Positions 34,724 through 47,791 of a stretch of 64,000 nt of DNA are shown in pieces. The DNA lies in contig NC_053039.3 in NCBI RefSeq assembly GCF_002575655.3, positions 371,853,633 through 371,917,632 on the forward strand, in the 5' to 3' direction. The notes beneath the pieces were generated by a model, which was given only the letters and a program-made list of their open reading frames with translations, did not search any database and was not told the DNA's origin. Source of the stretch: Aegilops tauschii subsp. strangulata. Taxonomy: Eukaryota; Streptophyta; Magnoliopsida; Poales; Poaceae. Position 1 is the first letter of the stretch. Every line of letters starts with the position of its first letter. The position numbers and the translations under genes were made by a program.

Positions 34724-36335
34724 GTCAAGTAGGAAAACAAGTTGGAGGAAGTCACCCCGTGAAGAACATCATGACCACGAGAAGACCGCTCGAGCTTCTT
34801 CATATGGACCTCTTTGGTCCCAATGCCTACAAGAGTCTCGGTGGAAACTCATTTGGTTTAGTCATAGTCGATGATTTTTCAAGATTTACGTGGGTGTTCT
34901 TTCTTGATGATAAATCGCAGGTCCAAAAGATCTTCAAGAACTTCGCTAGGGAGGCCCAAAATCAATTTGAAGTGAAGATCAAGAAGGTTCGCAGCGACAA
35001 CGGAACGGAGTTCAAGAACGCAAATGTGGATACCTTTCTTGACGAAGAGGGGATTTCACACGAGTTCTCGGCTACGTACACACCTCAACAAAATGGAGTT
35101 GTTGAGAGGAAGAACCAAACTCTTATTGAGATGGCGAGAATGATGCTTGATGAGTACAAGACTCCAAAACACTTTTGGGCAGAAGCGGTTGAGACGGCTT
35201 GTCATGCAACAAATCGCTTGTATCTTCACAAGCTACTCGGCAAGACGGCATACGAGCTCCTCACCGGTAACAAACCCCAAATTGGATACTTCCGAGTATT
35301 CGGCTCAAAGTGTTACATTCTTGATAAGCATCGTCGGTCTAAATTTGCTCCTAAGTCTCATGAGGGATTCCTACTTGGTTATGGCTCAAACTCTCACACT
35401 TACCGTGTCTACAATAATTTCACCCGAAAGGTTGAAGAGACGGTAGATGTGAAGTTTGATGAATCTAACGGCTCGCAAGTAGAGCAACTGCCAATTGATG
35501 TAGGAGACAAAGACCCTTCGGAAGCAATCCAAGACTTGTCTATTGGCAAGATTCATCCAACGGAGGTGAAGGAGAGTACCTCGTCCGTCCAAGTGGAAGC
35601 TTCTACCTCACGACAAGGTGAACCAAGAGTTGACATGTAAGCATCCACGAGTGGGACAAACCAAGATGAAGAAAACGAGGAAATACACCAAGATGAACCT
35701 CATCAACCTCCTTTTACACCACGACAAGAGAACGACAACGTCAACAATGAAGAAGGCTAAGAAGAAGCACAAGATGATGAAGAAGATGTTCCACCCCGAC
35801 CCAAGCAAAAGCTCTCACGAGTTCGAGCAAGAGTCTCAAGAGACCATCCCGTCGAACAAATCTTCAATGATATTCAAACCGGGAGAATCACTCGCTCTAA
35901 AACTCGTTTGGCTAACTTTTGTGAACATTACTCATTCATCTCTAGAATTGAACCTATGAAGGTTGAAGAAGCATTATAAGATCCGGATTGGATAAATGCC
36001 ATCCATGAAGAGCTACACAACTTCGAAAGAAACCAAGTATGGACATTGGTCGAGAAGCCCGACAACAACCACAACATCATCGGTACCAAATGGGTGTTTC
36101 GCAACAAGCAAGACGAAGATGGACAAGTTGTTCGCAACAAAGCACGTCTCATCGCCCAATGCTACACTCAAGTCGAAGGTATGGACTATGGTGAGACATA
36201 TGCCCCCGTTGCTAGACTTGAGTCCATCCACATCTTACTTGCCTATGCTAATCACCATGATATCACCTTGTACCAAATGGACATTAAAAGTGATTTTCTA
36301 AATGGTGAAATTGAGGAGGAAGTTTATGTTAAACA
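34724..36335 (+). pseudogene. SIRE-1 part 2: integrase core to start of reverse transcriptase, three stops
   Basis: Integrase core with intact DD35E: HMDLFGP, RSDNGTEF, and QQNGVVERKN 35 residues on. A hydrophilic linker follows, then RT motifs (GTKWVFRNKQDEDG, YAPVARLESIHILLAYA, QMDIKSDFLNGEI). The frame is the same throughout but contains TAA at 35638-35640, 35758-35760 and 35977-35979. Each sits where a glutamine (CAA) would fit the family. It ends at the AAACA target of Angela-2. Confidence 0.85.
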
Positions 36336-38043
36336 TGTTGGAAATATGCCCTAGAGGCAATAATAAATGGTTATTATTATATTTCTTTGTTCATGATAAT
36401 TGTCTATTGTTCATGCTATAATTGTGTTATCCGGAAATCGTAATGCATGTGTGAATACATAGACCACAACGTGTCCCTAGTAAGCCTCTAGTTGACTAGC
36501 TCGTTGATCAACAGATAGTCATGGTTTCCTGACTATGGACATTGGATGTCATTGATAACGGGATCGCATCATTAGGAGAATGATGTGATGGACAAGACCC
36601 AATCCTAAGCATAGCTCAAAGATCGTGTAGTTCGTTTGCTAGAGCTTTTCCAATGTCAAGTATCTTCTCCTTAGACCATGAGATTGTGCAACTCCCGGTT
36701 ACCGTAGGAGTACTTTGGGTGTGCCAAACGTCACAATGTAACTGGGTGACTATAAAGGTACACTACGGGTATCTCCGAAAGTGTCTGTTGGGTTGGCACG
36801 GATCGAGACTGGGATTTGTCACTCCGTATGACGGAAAGGTATCTCTGGGCCCACTCGGTAATGCATCATCATAATGAGCTCAATGTGACTAAGGAGTTAT
36901 TCACGGGATCATGCATTGCGGTACGAGTAAAGAGACTTGCCGGTAACGAGATTGAACAAAGTATTGGGATACCGACGATCGAGTCTCGGGCAAGTAACAT
37001 ATCGATTGACAAAGGGAATTGTATACGGGATTGATTGAATCCTCGACATCGTGGTTCATCCGATGAGATCATCATGGAACATGTGGGAGCCAACATGGTT
37101 ACCCAGATCCCGTTGTTGGTTATTGACCGGAGAGGCGTCTCGGTCATGTCTGCATGTCTCCCGAACCCGTAGGGTCTACACACTTAAGGTTCAGTGACGC
37201 TAGGGTTGTAGAGATATGAGTATGCGGAAACCCGAAAGTTGTTCGGAGTCCCGAATGAGATCCCGGACGTCACGAGGAGTTCCGTAATGGTCCGGAGGTG
37301 AAGAATTATATATAGGAAGTCAAGTTTCGGCCACCGGGAAAGTTTTGGGGGTCGCCGGTATTGTACCGGCACCACCGGAAGGGTCCCGGGGGTCCACCGG
37401 GTGGGGCCACCTATCCCGGAGGGCCCCGTGGGCTGAAGTGGGAAGGGAACCAGCCCTTAGTGGGCTGGGGCACCCCCCATGGGCCTCCCCCCTGCGCCTA
37501 GGGTTGGAAACCCTAGGGTGGGGGGCGCCCCACTTGCCTTGGGGGGCAAGTCTCCCCCCTAGCCCCCCCCCCATGCAGATGGGTCTTGGCCGGCGCCGCC
37601 CCCCCTCCCAGGGGGCCTATATAAAGGGGGGAGGGAGGGCAGTAGTACGACACAGCCTTTGGCGCCTCCCTCCTCCCCTGCAACACCTCTCCCTCTCATA
37701 GAAGCTCGGCGAAGCCCTGCCGAGATCCCGCTACATCCACCACCACGCCGTCGTGCTGCTGGATCTCCATCAACCTCTCCTTCCCCCTTGCTGCATCAAG
37801 AAGGAGGAGACGTCGCTGCTCCGTACGTGTGTTGAACGCGGAGGTGCCGTCCGTTCGGCACTCGGTCATCGGTGATTTGGATCACGGCGAGTACGACTCC
37901 ATCAACCTCGTTCATTGGAACGCTTCCGCTTGCGATCTACAAGGGTATGTAGATGCACTCCTTTCCCCTCGTTGCTAGTATACTCCATAGATGGATCTTG
38001 GTGAGCGTAGGAAATTTTTAAAATTCTGCTACGATCCCCAACA
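36336..38043 (+). repeat. 5' LTR of Angela-2
   Basis: TGTTGGAAATATGCCC to ATCCCCAACA. A TATATAAA box at 37618-37625 is the likely core promoter. C/G-rich runs precede it. Confidence 0.95.
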
Positions 38044-39355
38044 GTGGTATCAGAGCCAGGCCTATGCGTAGTTACTATGCACGAATAGAACACAAAGCAG
38101 TTGTGGGTGTAGATGTTGCCAATTCTTCTTGCCGCTACTAGTCTTATCTTGTTTCGGCGGTATTGTGGGATGAAGCGGCCCGGACCGACCTTACACGTAC
38201 GCTTACGTGAGACTGGTTCCACCGACTGACATGCACTAGTTGCATAAGGTGGCTAGCGGGTGTCTGTCTCTCCCACTTTAGTCGGAACGGATTCGATGAA
38301 AAGGGTCCTTATGAAGGGTAAATAGAAATTGTCATATCACGTTGTGGTTTTACGTAGGTAAGAAACGTTCTTGCTAGAAACCTATACAAGCCACGTAAAA
38401 AACTTGCAACAACAATTAGAGGACGTCTAACTTGTTTTTGCAGCATGTGCTATGTGATGTGATATGGCCAGAAGATGTGATGAATGATATATGTGATGTA
38501 TGAGATTGATCATATTCTTGTAATAGGAATCACGACTTGCATGTCGATGAGTATGACAACCGGCAGGAGCCATAGGAGTTGTCTTTATTATTTTGTATGA
38601 CCTGCGTGTCATTGAATAACGCCATGTAAATTACTTTACTTTATTGCTAAACGCGTTAGCCATAGAAGTAGAAGTAATCGTTGGCGTGACAACTTCATGA
38701 AGACACAATGATGGAGATCATGACGATGGAGATCATGGTGTCATGCCGGTGACGAAGATGATCATGGTGCCCCGAAGATGGAGATCAAAGGAGAAAAATG
38801 ATATTGGCCATATCATGTCACTATTTGATTGCATGTGATGTTTATCATGTTTTGCATCTTATTTGCTTAGAACGACGGTAGTAAGTAAGATGATCCCTTA
38901 TAATAATTTCAAGAAAGTGTTCACCCTAACTGTGCACCGTTGCGAAGGTTCGTTGTTTCGAAGCACCACGTGATGATCGGGTGTGATAGATTCTAACGTT
39001 CGCATACAACGGGTGTTGACGAGCCTAGCATGTACAGACATGGCCTCGGGACACACGCAATACACTTAGGTTGACTTGACGAGCCTAGCATGTACAGACA
39101 TGGCCTCGGAACACGGAGGACCGAAAGGTCGAGCATGAATCGTATAGAAGATACGATCAACATGGAGATGTTCACTGATCTTGACTAGTCCGTCTCACGT
39201 GATGATCGGACACGGCCTAGTTAACTCGGATCATGTTTCACTTAGATGACTAGAGGGATGTCTATCTGAGTGGGAGTTCATTGAATAATTTGATTATATG
39301 AACTTAATTATCATGAACTTAGTCTAAAATCTTTACAATATGTCTTGTAGATCAA
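38044..39355 (+). other. Angela-2 leader with primer binding site and 61-bp tandem repeat
   Basis: The primer site GTGGTATCAGAGCC lies at 38044-38057, complementary to initiator tRNA-Met. A two-copy repeat with core GAGCCTAGCATGTACAGACA lies within 39015-39116. No coding signal. Confidence 0.8.
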
Positions 39356-42300
39356 ATGGCCCACGTTGTCCTCAACTTCAACGCGTTCCTAGAGAAAACC
39401 AAGTTGAAAGATGATGGCAGCAACTATACGGACTGGGTCCGGAACCTGAGGATCATCCTCATAGCTGCCAAGAAAGATTATGTCTTAGAAGCACCGCTAG
39501 GTGAAGCACCAATCCCAGAAAACCAAGACGTTATGAACGCTTGGCAATCACGTGCTGATGATTACTCCCTTGTTCAGTGCAGCATGCTTTACAGCTTAGA
39601 ACCGGGTCTCCAAAAGCGTTTTGAGAAACATGGAGCATATGAGATGTTCGAAGAGCTGAAAATGGTTTTCCAAGCTCATGCCCGGGTCGAGAGATATGAA
39701 GTCTCCGACAAGTTCTTTAGCTGTAAAATGGAGGAGAATAGTTCTGTTAGTGAGCACATACTCAGAATGTCTGGGTTGCACAACCGCTTGTCTCAGCTGG
39801 GAGTTAATCTCCTGGATGATGCGGTCATTGACAGAATCCTTCAGTCGCTTCCACCAAGCTACAAGAGCTTTGTGATGAACTTCAATATGCAGGGGATGGA
39901 AAAGACCATTCCTGAGGTATATTCGATGCTGAAATCAGCGGAGGTGGAAATCAGAAAAGAACATCAAGTGTTGATGGTGAATAAAACCACTAAGTTCAAG
40001 AAGGGCAAGGGTAAGAAGAACTTCAAGAAGGACGGCAAGGGAGTTGCCGCGCCCGGTAAGCCAGTTGCCGGGAAGAAGTCGAAGAATGGACCCAAGCCTG
40101 AGACTGAGTGCTTTTATTGCAAGGGAAGTGGTCACTGGAAGCGGAACTGCCCCAAATACTTAGCGGACAAGAAGGCCGGCAACACCAAAGGTATATGTGA
40201 TATACATGTAATTGATGTGTACCTTACCAGTACTCGTAGTAGCTCCTGGGTATTTGATACCAGTGCGGTTGCTCATATTTGTAACTCAAAACAGGAACTG
40301 CGGAATAAACGGAGACTGGCAAAGGACGAGGTGACGATGCGCGTCGGGAATGGTTCCAAGGTCGATGTGATCGCCGTCGGCACGCTACCTCTGCATCTAC
40401 CTACGGGATTACTTTTAAACCTCAATAATTGTTATTTAGTGCCAGCTTTAAGCATGAACATTGTATCTGGATCTCATTTAATTCGAGATTGCTACTCATT
40501 TAAATCCGAGAATAATGGTTGTTCTATTTATTTGAGAGATATGTTTTATGGTCATGCCCCGCTGGTCAATGGTTCATTCTTGATGAATCTCGAACATGAT
40601 GTTACACATATTCATAGTGTGAATACCAAAAGATGTAAAGTTGATAACGATAGTCCCACATACTTGTGGCACTGCCGCCTTGGTCACATTGGTGTCAAGC
40701 GCATGAAGAAGCTCCATGCAGATGGACTTTTGGAGTCTCTTGATTACGAATCATTTGACACGTGTGAACCATGCCTCATGGGTAAGATGACCAAGACTCT
40801 GTTCTCCGGAACAATGGAGCGAGCAACCAACTTATTGGAAATCATACATACCGATGTGTGCGGTCCAATGAGTGTTGAGGCTCGCGGAGGATATCGCTAT
40901 GTTCTCACTCTCACTGATGACTTAAGTAGATATGGGTATGTCTACCTAATGAAACACAAGTCTGAAACCTTTGAAAAGTTCAAGGAATTTCAGAGTGAGG
41001 TTGAGAATCAACGTGACAGGAAAATAAAGTTCTTACGATCAGATCGTGGTGGAGAATATTTAAGTCACGAATTTGGTACGCACTTAAAGAAATGTGGAAT
41101 CGTTTCACAACTCACGCCGCCTGGAACACCTCAGCGAAATGGTGTGTCCAAACGTCGTAATCGCACTCTATTGGATATGGTGCGATCTATGATGTCTCTT
41201 ACCGATCTACCGCTCTCATTTTGGGGCTATGCTTTAGAGACTGCCGCATTCACTTTAAATAGGGCTCCGTCGAAATCCATTGAGACGACACCGTATGAAT
41301 TATGGTTTGGGAAGAAACCTAAGCTGTCGTTTCTAAAAGTTTGGGGATGCGATGCTTATGTCAAGAAACTTCAACCTGAAAAGCTCGAACCCAAGTCGGA
41401 AAAATGCGTCTTCATAGGATACCCCAAGGAAACTATTGGGTATACCTTCTACCTCAGATCCGAAGGCAAGATCTTTGTTGCCAAGAATGGGTCCTTTCTG
41501 GAGAAAGAGTTTCTCTCGAAAGAATTGAGTAGGAGGAAAGTGGAACTTGATGAGGTGATAGTCACCCCTTCCGAACTGGAGAGTAGCGCAGCCCGGGAAG
41601 ATATTCCTGTGGTGCCTACACCGACTGGGGAGGAAGTTAATGATGATGATCATGAAGGTACAGATCAAGTTACTACTGAACTTCGTAGGTCCACAAGGAC
41701 ACATTCCGCACCAGAGTGGTACGGCAACCCTGTCCTGGAAATCATGTTGTTAGACAACGGTGAACCTTCGAACTATGAAGAAGCAATGGCGGGCCCGGAT
41801 TCCGACAAATGGCTAGAAGCCATGAAATCCGAGATAGGATCCATGTATGAAAACGAAGTATGGACTTTGACTGACTTGCCCGATGATCGGCGAGCCATAG
41901 AAAATAAATGGATCTTTAAGAAGAAGACAGACGCGGATGGTAATGTGACCATCTATAAGGCTCGACTTGTCGCTAAGGGTTATCTACAAGTTCAAGGGGT
42001 TGACTACGATGAGACTTTCTCACCCGTAGCGAAGCTGAAGTCCGTCCGAATCATGTTAGCAATTGACGCATACTATGATTATGAGATATGGCAGATGGAC
42101 GTCAAAACTGCATTCCTTAACGGATTCCTTAAGGAAGAATTGTATATGATGCAGCCGAAAGGTTTTGTCGATCCTAAGAATGCTAACAAAGTATGCAAGC
42201 TCCAGCGCTCAATCTATGGGCTGGTGCAAGCATCTCGGAGTTGGAACATTCGCTTTGATGAGATGATCAAAGCGTTTGGGTTTACACAGACTTATGGAGA

Positions 42301-43335
42301 AGCATGTGTTTACAATAAAGTGAGTGGGAGCTCTGTAGCATTTCTCTTATTATATGTGCATGACATATTATTGATGGGAAATGATATAGAATTCTTGGAA
42401 AGTATAAAGGCCTATTTGAATAAGTGTTTTTCAATGAAGGACCTTGGAGAAGCTGCTTATATATTAGGCATCAAGATCTATAGAGATAGATCAAGACGCC
42501 TCATTGGTCTTTCACAGAGTACGTACCTTGACAAGATATTGAAGAAGTTCAATATGGATCAGTCCAAGAAGGGGTTCTTGCCTATATTGCAAGGTGTGCA
42601 ATTGAGCACGGCTCAATGCCCGACCACGGCAGAAGATAGAGAAAAGATGAGTGTCATCCCCTATGCCTCGGCCATAGGGTCTATTATGTATGCCATGTTG
42701 TGTACCAGACCTGATGTAAACTTGCCGTAAGTTTGGTAGGAAGGTACCAAAGTAATCCCGGCATGGAACACTGGACAGCGGTCAAGAATATCCTGAAGTA
42801 CCTGAAGAGGACTAAGGATATGTTTCTCATTTATGGAGGTGACGAAGAGCTCGTCGTAAAGGGTTACGTCGACGCTAGCTTCGACACAGATCTGGATGAC
42901 TCGAAGTCACAAACCGGATACGTGTATATTTTGGATGGAGGAGCAGTAAGCTGGTGCAGTTGCAAGCAAAGTGTCGTGGCGGGATCTACATGTGAAGCGG
43001 AGTACATGGCAGCCTCGGAGGCAGCACAGGAAGCAGTCTGGATGAAGGAGTTCATTACCGACCTAGGGGTGATTCCCAATGCGTCGGGCCCGATGACTCT
43101 CTTCTGTGACAACACTGGAGCTATTGCCCTTGCGAAGGAGCCCAGGTTTCACAGGAAGACCAGGCATATCAAGCGTCGCTTCAACTCCATTCATGAAAGT
43201 GTTCAAAATGGAGACATAGATATTTGTAAAGTACATACGGACCTGAATGTAGCAGATCCGTTGACTAAACCTCTCCTTAGAGCAAAACATGATCAACACC
43301 AGGACGCAATGGGTGTTCGATTCATCACAATGTAA
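39356..43335 (+). pseudogene. Angela-2 gag-pol polyprotein, one frameshift, active-site losses
   Basis: Order: gag, CCHC knuckle (C252, C255, H260, C265), protease, integrase zinc finger and core, RT, RNase H. The frame is open for 1124 codons from ATG 39356. Loss of one C near 42718-42722 (relative to Angela-1) ends it. The last ~200 residues continue in the next frame to TAA 43333-43335. The protease active site is DTS instead of DTG (Ser codon 40262-40264). The integrase glutamate is Lys599 (AAA, 41150-41152), 36 residues after D563. The RT YVDD box reads YVHD (His codon 42359-42361). RNase H motifs are present (AEYMAASEAA, FCDNTGAI). The copy is catalytically dead in at least three domains. 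Confidence 0.92.
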
Positions 43336-43367
43336 CTAGATTATTGACTCTAGTGCAAGTGGGAGAC

Positions 43368-45075
43368 TGTTGGAAATATGCCCTAGAGGCAATAATAAAT
43401 GGTTATTATTATATTTCTTTGTTCATGATAATTGTCTATTGTTCATGCTATAATTGTGTTATCCGGAAATCGTAATGCATGTGTGAATACATAGACCACA
43501 ACGTGTCCCTAGTAAGCCTCTAGTTGACTAACTCGTTGATCAACAGATAGTCATGGTTTCTTGACTATGGACATTGGATGTCATTGATAACGGGATCACA
43601 TCATTAGGAGAATGATGTGATGGACAAGACCCAATCCTAAGAATAGCTCAAAGATCGTGTAGTTCGTTTGCTAGAGCTTTTCCAATGTCAAGTATCTTCT
43701 CCTTAGACCATGAGATCGTGCAACTCCCGGATACCGTAGGAGTACTTTGGGTGTGCCAAACGTCACAACGTAACTGGGTGACTATAAAGGTACACTGCGG
43801 GTATCTCCGAAAGTGTCTGTTGGGTTGGCACGGATCGAGGCTGGGATTTGTCACTCCGTATGACGGAAAGGTATCTCTGGGCCCACTCGGCAATGCATCA
43901 TCATAATGAGCTCAATGTGACTAAGGAGTTAGTCACGGGATCATGCATTGCAGTACGAGTAAAGAGACTTGCCGGTAACGAGATTGAACAAGGTATTGGG
44001 ATACCGACGATCGAGTCTCGGGCAAGTAACATACCGATTGACAAAGGGAATTGTATACGGGATTGATTGAATCCTCGACATCGTGGTTCATCCGATGAGA
44101 TCATCGTGGAACATGTGGGAGCCAACATGGGTATCCAGATCCCGCTGTTGGTTATTGACCGGAGAGGCGTCTCGGTCATGTCTGCATGTCTCCCGAACCC
44201 GTAGGGTCTACACACTTAAGGTTCGGTGACGCTAGGGTTGTAGAGATATGAGTATGCGGAAACCCGAAAGTTGTTCGGAGTCCCGGATGAGATCCCGGAC
44301 GTCACGAGGAGTTCCGGAATGGTCCGGAGGTGAAGAATTATATATAGGAAGTCAAGTTTCGGCCACCGGGAAAGTTTCGGGGGTCACCGGTATTGTACCG
44401 GGACCACCGGAAGGGTCCCGGGGGTCCACCGGGTGGGGCCACCTATCCCGGAGGGCCCCGTGGGCTGAAGTGGGAAGGGAACCAGCCCTTAGTGGGCTGG
44501 GGCACCCCCCATGGGCCTCCCCCCTGTGCCTAGGGTTGGAAACCCTAGGGTGGGGGCGCCCCACTTGCCTTGGGGGGCAAGTCTCCCCCTGGCTGCCGCC
44601 CCCCCCCATGCAGATGGGTCTTGGCCGGCGCCCCCCCTCCCAGGGGGCCTATATAAAGGGTGGGGAGGGAGGGCAGTAGTACGACAGCCTTTGGCGCCTC
44701 CCTCCTCACCTGCAACACCTCTCCCTCTCGCAGAAGCTCGGCGAAGCCCTGCCGAGATCCCGCTACATCCACCACCACGCCGTCGTGCTGCTAGATCTCC
44801 ATCAACCTCTCCTTCCCCCTTGCTGGATCAAGAAGGAGGAGACGTCGCTGCTCCGTACATGTGTTGAACGCGGAGGTGCCGTCCGTTCGGCACTCGGTCA
44901 TCGGTGATTTGGATCACGGCGAGTACGACTCCATCAACCTCGTTCATTGGAACGCTTCCGCTCGCGATCTACAAGGGTATGTAGATGCACTCCTTTCCCC
45001 TCGTTGCTAGTATACTCCATAGATGGATCTTGGTGAGCGTAGGAAAATTTTAAAATTCTGCTACGATCCCCAACA
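43368..45075 (+). repeat. 3' LTR of Angela-2
   Basis: 1708 bp directly after the polypurine tract GTGCAAGTGGGAGAC (43353-43367); TATATAAA box near 44650. It ends ATCCCCAACA. Confidence 0.95.
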
Positions 45076-45080
45076 AAACA

Positions 45081-45368
45081 ACCTCCCGGCTTTGTCAATC
45101 CTAAGAAACCCGACCATGTTTACAAACTTCACAATGCTATTTATGGTCTTAAACAAGCCCCTAGAGCGTGGTATAAATGCTTGACCAAGTTCCTTATTGA
45201 AAAAGGCTTTGAGATTGGGAAGATAGATTCTACTCTTTTTACTAAAAGGGTTAATGGTGAATTATTTGTGTGCCAAATTTACGTTGATGATATCATATTT
45301 GGTTTGACTAACCCTCATTTTAGTGAAAAGTTTGGGAAGCTAATGTCGAAGAAGTTTGAGATGTCTAT
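45081..45368 (+). pseudogene. SIRE-1 part 3: reverse transcriptase palm
   Basis: Continues the RT alignment directly from 36335: PPGFVNPKKPDHVYKL, AIYGLKQAPRAWY, and the catalytic QIYVDDIIFG, which is intact. It stops at the TCTAT target of the next solo LTR. Confidence 0.85.
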
Positions 45369-46925
45369 TGCTACCTCTTGAGCACTGCGTTGGTTTTCCC
45401 TTGAAGAGGAAAGGGTGATGCAATAAAGTAGCGTAAGTATTTCCCTCAGTTTTGAGAACCAAGGTATCAATCCAGTAGGAGACCACGCTCAAGTCCCTCG
45501 TACCTACACAAACAAATAAGAACCTTGCAAATAACGCGATAAAGGGGTTGTCAATCCCTTCACGACCACTTGCAAAAGTGAGATCTGGTAGAGATGATAA
45601 GATAATATTTTTGGTATTTTTATTATAAAGACTAAAAGTAAAGAAAGCAAAATAAACGGTAATAGAAATAATGGTAGATTAATATGATAGAGAATAGACC
45701 CGGGGGCCATAGGTTTCACTAGTGGCTTCTCTCAAGAGCATAAGTATTATGGTGGGTGAATGAATTACTGTCGAGCAATTGATAGAATTGAGCATAGTTA
45801 TGAGAATATCTAGGTATGATCATGTATATAGGCATCACGTCCGTGACAAGTAGACCGACTCCTGCCTGCATCTACTACTATTACTCCACACATCGACCGC
45901 TATCCAGCATGCATCTAGAGTATTAAGTTCATAAGAACGGAGTAACGCTTTAAGCAAGATGACGTGATGTAGAGGGATAAACTCATGCAATATGATATAA
46001 ACCCCATCTTTTTATCCTCGATGGCAACAATACAATACGTGTCATTTCCCCTACTGTCACTGGGATCGAGCACCGCAAGATTGAACCCAAAGGTAAGCAC
46101 TTCTCCCATTGCAAGAAAGATCAATCTAGTAGGCCAAACCAAACTGATAATTCGAAGAGACTTGCAAAGATAACCAATCATACATAAAAGAATTCAGAGG
46201 AGATTCAAATATTGTTCACAGATAATCTTGATCATAAACTCACAATTCACTGGATCTCGACAAACACACCGCAAAAGAAGATTACATCGAATAGATCTCC
46301 AAGAGAATCGAGGAGAACTTTGTATTGAGATCCAAAGATAGAGAAGAAGCCATCTAGCTAATAACTATGGACCCGAAGGTCTGAGGTAAACTACTCACAC
46401 ATCATCGGAGAGGCTATGGTGTTGATGTAGAAGCCCACCGTGATCAATTCCCCCTCCGGCGGAGCGCCGAAAAAGGCCCCAAGATGGGATCTCACGGGTA
46501 CAGAGAGTTGCGGTGGTGGAAATAGGGTTTTGGCTCCTGATCTGATGTTTCCAGGGTATATGAGTATATATAGGTGAAAGAGGTCGGTCAGGAGAGCTAT
46601 GAGGGGCCCACGAGGGTGGGGGGCGCGCCTCCCTGCCTTGTGGCCTCCTCGTTGATTGCTTGACGTCCACTCCAAGTCCTCTGGATCACGTTTGTTCCGA
46701 AAATCACGTTCCCGAAGGTTTCATTCCGTTTGGACTCCGTTTGATGTTCCTTTCCTTTGAAACACTGAAATAGGCAAAAAAACAGCAATTTGGGATGGGC
46801 CTCCGGTTAGTAGGTTAGTCCCAAAAATAATATAAAAGTGTATAATAAAGCCCATTGAACATCCAAAACAGATAATATAATAGCATGGAACAATAAAAAA
46901 TTATAGATATGTTGGAGACGTATCA
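45369..46925 (-). repeat. Solo LTR, TGATACGTCTCC family, minus orientation
   Basis: 1557 bp from TGCTACCTCTTGAGCAC to GGAGACGTATCA on the + strand, flanked by perfect duplications TCTAT at 45364-45368 and 46926-46930. It is the same family as 33138-34718, reversed. No internal sequence remains. Confidence 0.93.
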
Positions 46926-46930
46926 TCTAT

Positions 46931-47791
46931 GATGAGTGAACGCAAGTTCTTTCTTGGTTTGTAAATCAAGCAAACTAAGGAAGGCACCTTTGTTTCTCAA
47001 ACAAAGTACACCAAGGACTTATTCAAGAAGTTCAACATTCAAGAAAGCAAAGGTATGAAAACGCCAATGCCTACTAGTGGACATCTTGACTTGACCAAGG
47101 ATGGAAAATCGGTTGACCAAAAGGTTTACCGCTCTATGATTGGTTCATTGTTATATCTATGTGCCTCCCATCCCGATATTATGCTAAGTGTGTGCATGTG
47201 TGCACGATATCAAGTGGCCCCCAAAGAATGTCATCTTAATGTTGTGAAAAGGTGAGATACTTAATTCACACACCAAATTTTGGCATTTGGTATCCTAAGA
47301 GGTCTTCTTTTGATCTTGTTGGCTACTCCGACTCGGACTATGCCGGTGACAAGGTTGATAGAAAATCCACTTTGGGTACTTGTCAATTTCTTGGTAGATC
47401 TCTTGTGTCTTGGTCCTCCAAGAAACAAAACTCGGTATCCTTATCCACCGCCGAAGCGGAATACATTACCGTCGGTTCATGTTGTGCTCAATTACTTTGG
47501 ATGACCCAAACTCTTAAAGATTATGGGATCAATGTGAAACATGTTCCATTGCTTTGCGACAATGAGAGTGCTATTAAGATTGCTCATAATCCCGTGCAAC
47601 ATTCTCGAACTAAGCATATTTAAGTTCATCATCATTTCATTCGAGATCATGTTGCTAAAGGAGACATTGATCTTAAGCATGTTCGTACCGATAAGCAATT
47701 GGCGGATATATTCACCAAACCGCTTGATGAGAAAGTATTTTGCCGTTTGAGAGGTGAATTGAACATCATTGATGCCTCAAACTTGGAGTAG
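46931..47791 (+). pseudogene. SIRE-1 part 4: end of reverse transcriptase and RNase H
   Basis: RT thumb/connection (KFFLGL then a TAA where Gln is usual, TKYTKDLFKKFN) and RNase H (DLVGYSDSDYAGD, STAEAEYI, LCDNESAIKIA). A frameshift lies near 47246 (VVKR then a stop) and a TAA at 47621-47623. The C-terminus ([13 protein letters not shown]) runs to TAG 47789-47791. Confidence 0.85.

Larger units (their letters stand above)
36336..45075 (+). mobile_element. Copia retrotransposon Angela-2, complete
   Basis: 8740 bp with two 1708-bp LTRs, flanked by perfect duplications AAACA at 36331-36335 and 45076-45080, inserted in the RT gene of SIRE-1. It is the same family as Angela-1 in opposite orientation. 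By eye the LTRs differ at about 14 positions in their first ~700 bp, roughly 2%, so it is older than Tat-1. Confidence 0.95.

Noticed and set aside
38044..38057. Possible tRNA-like sequence
   Set aside because: It is only the 14-base primer site complementary to tRNA-Met; no cloverleaf around it. The same holds for 6471-6484 and 23251-23267.
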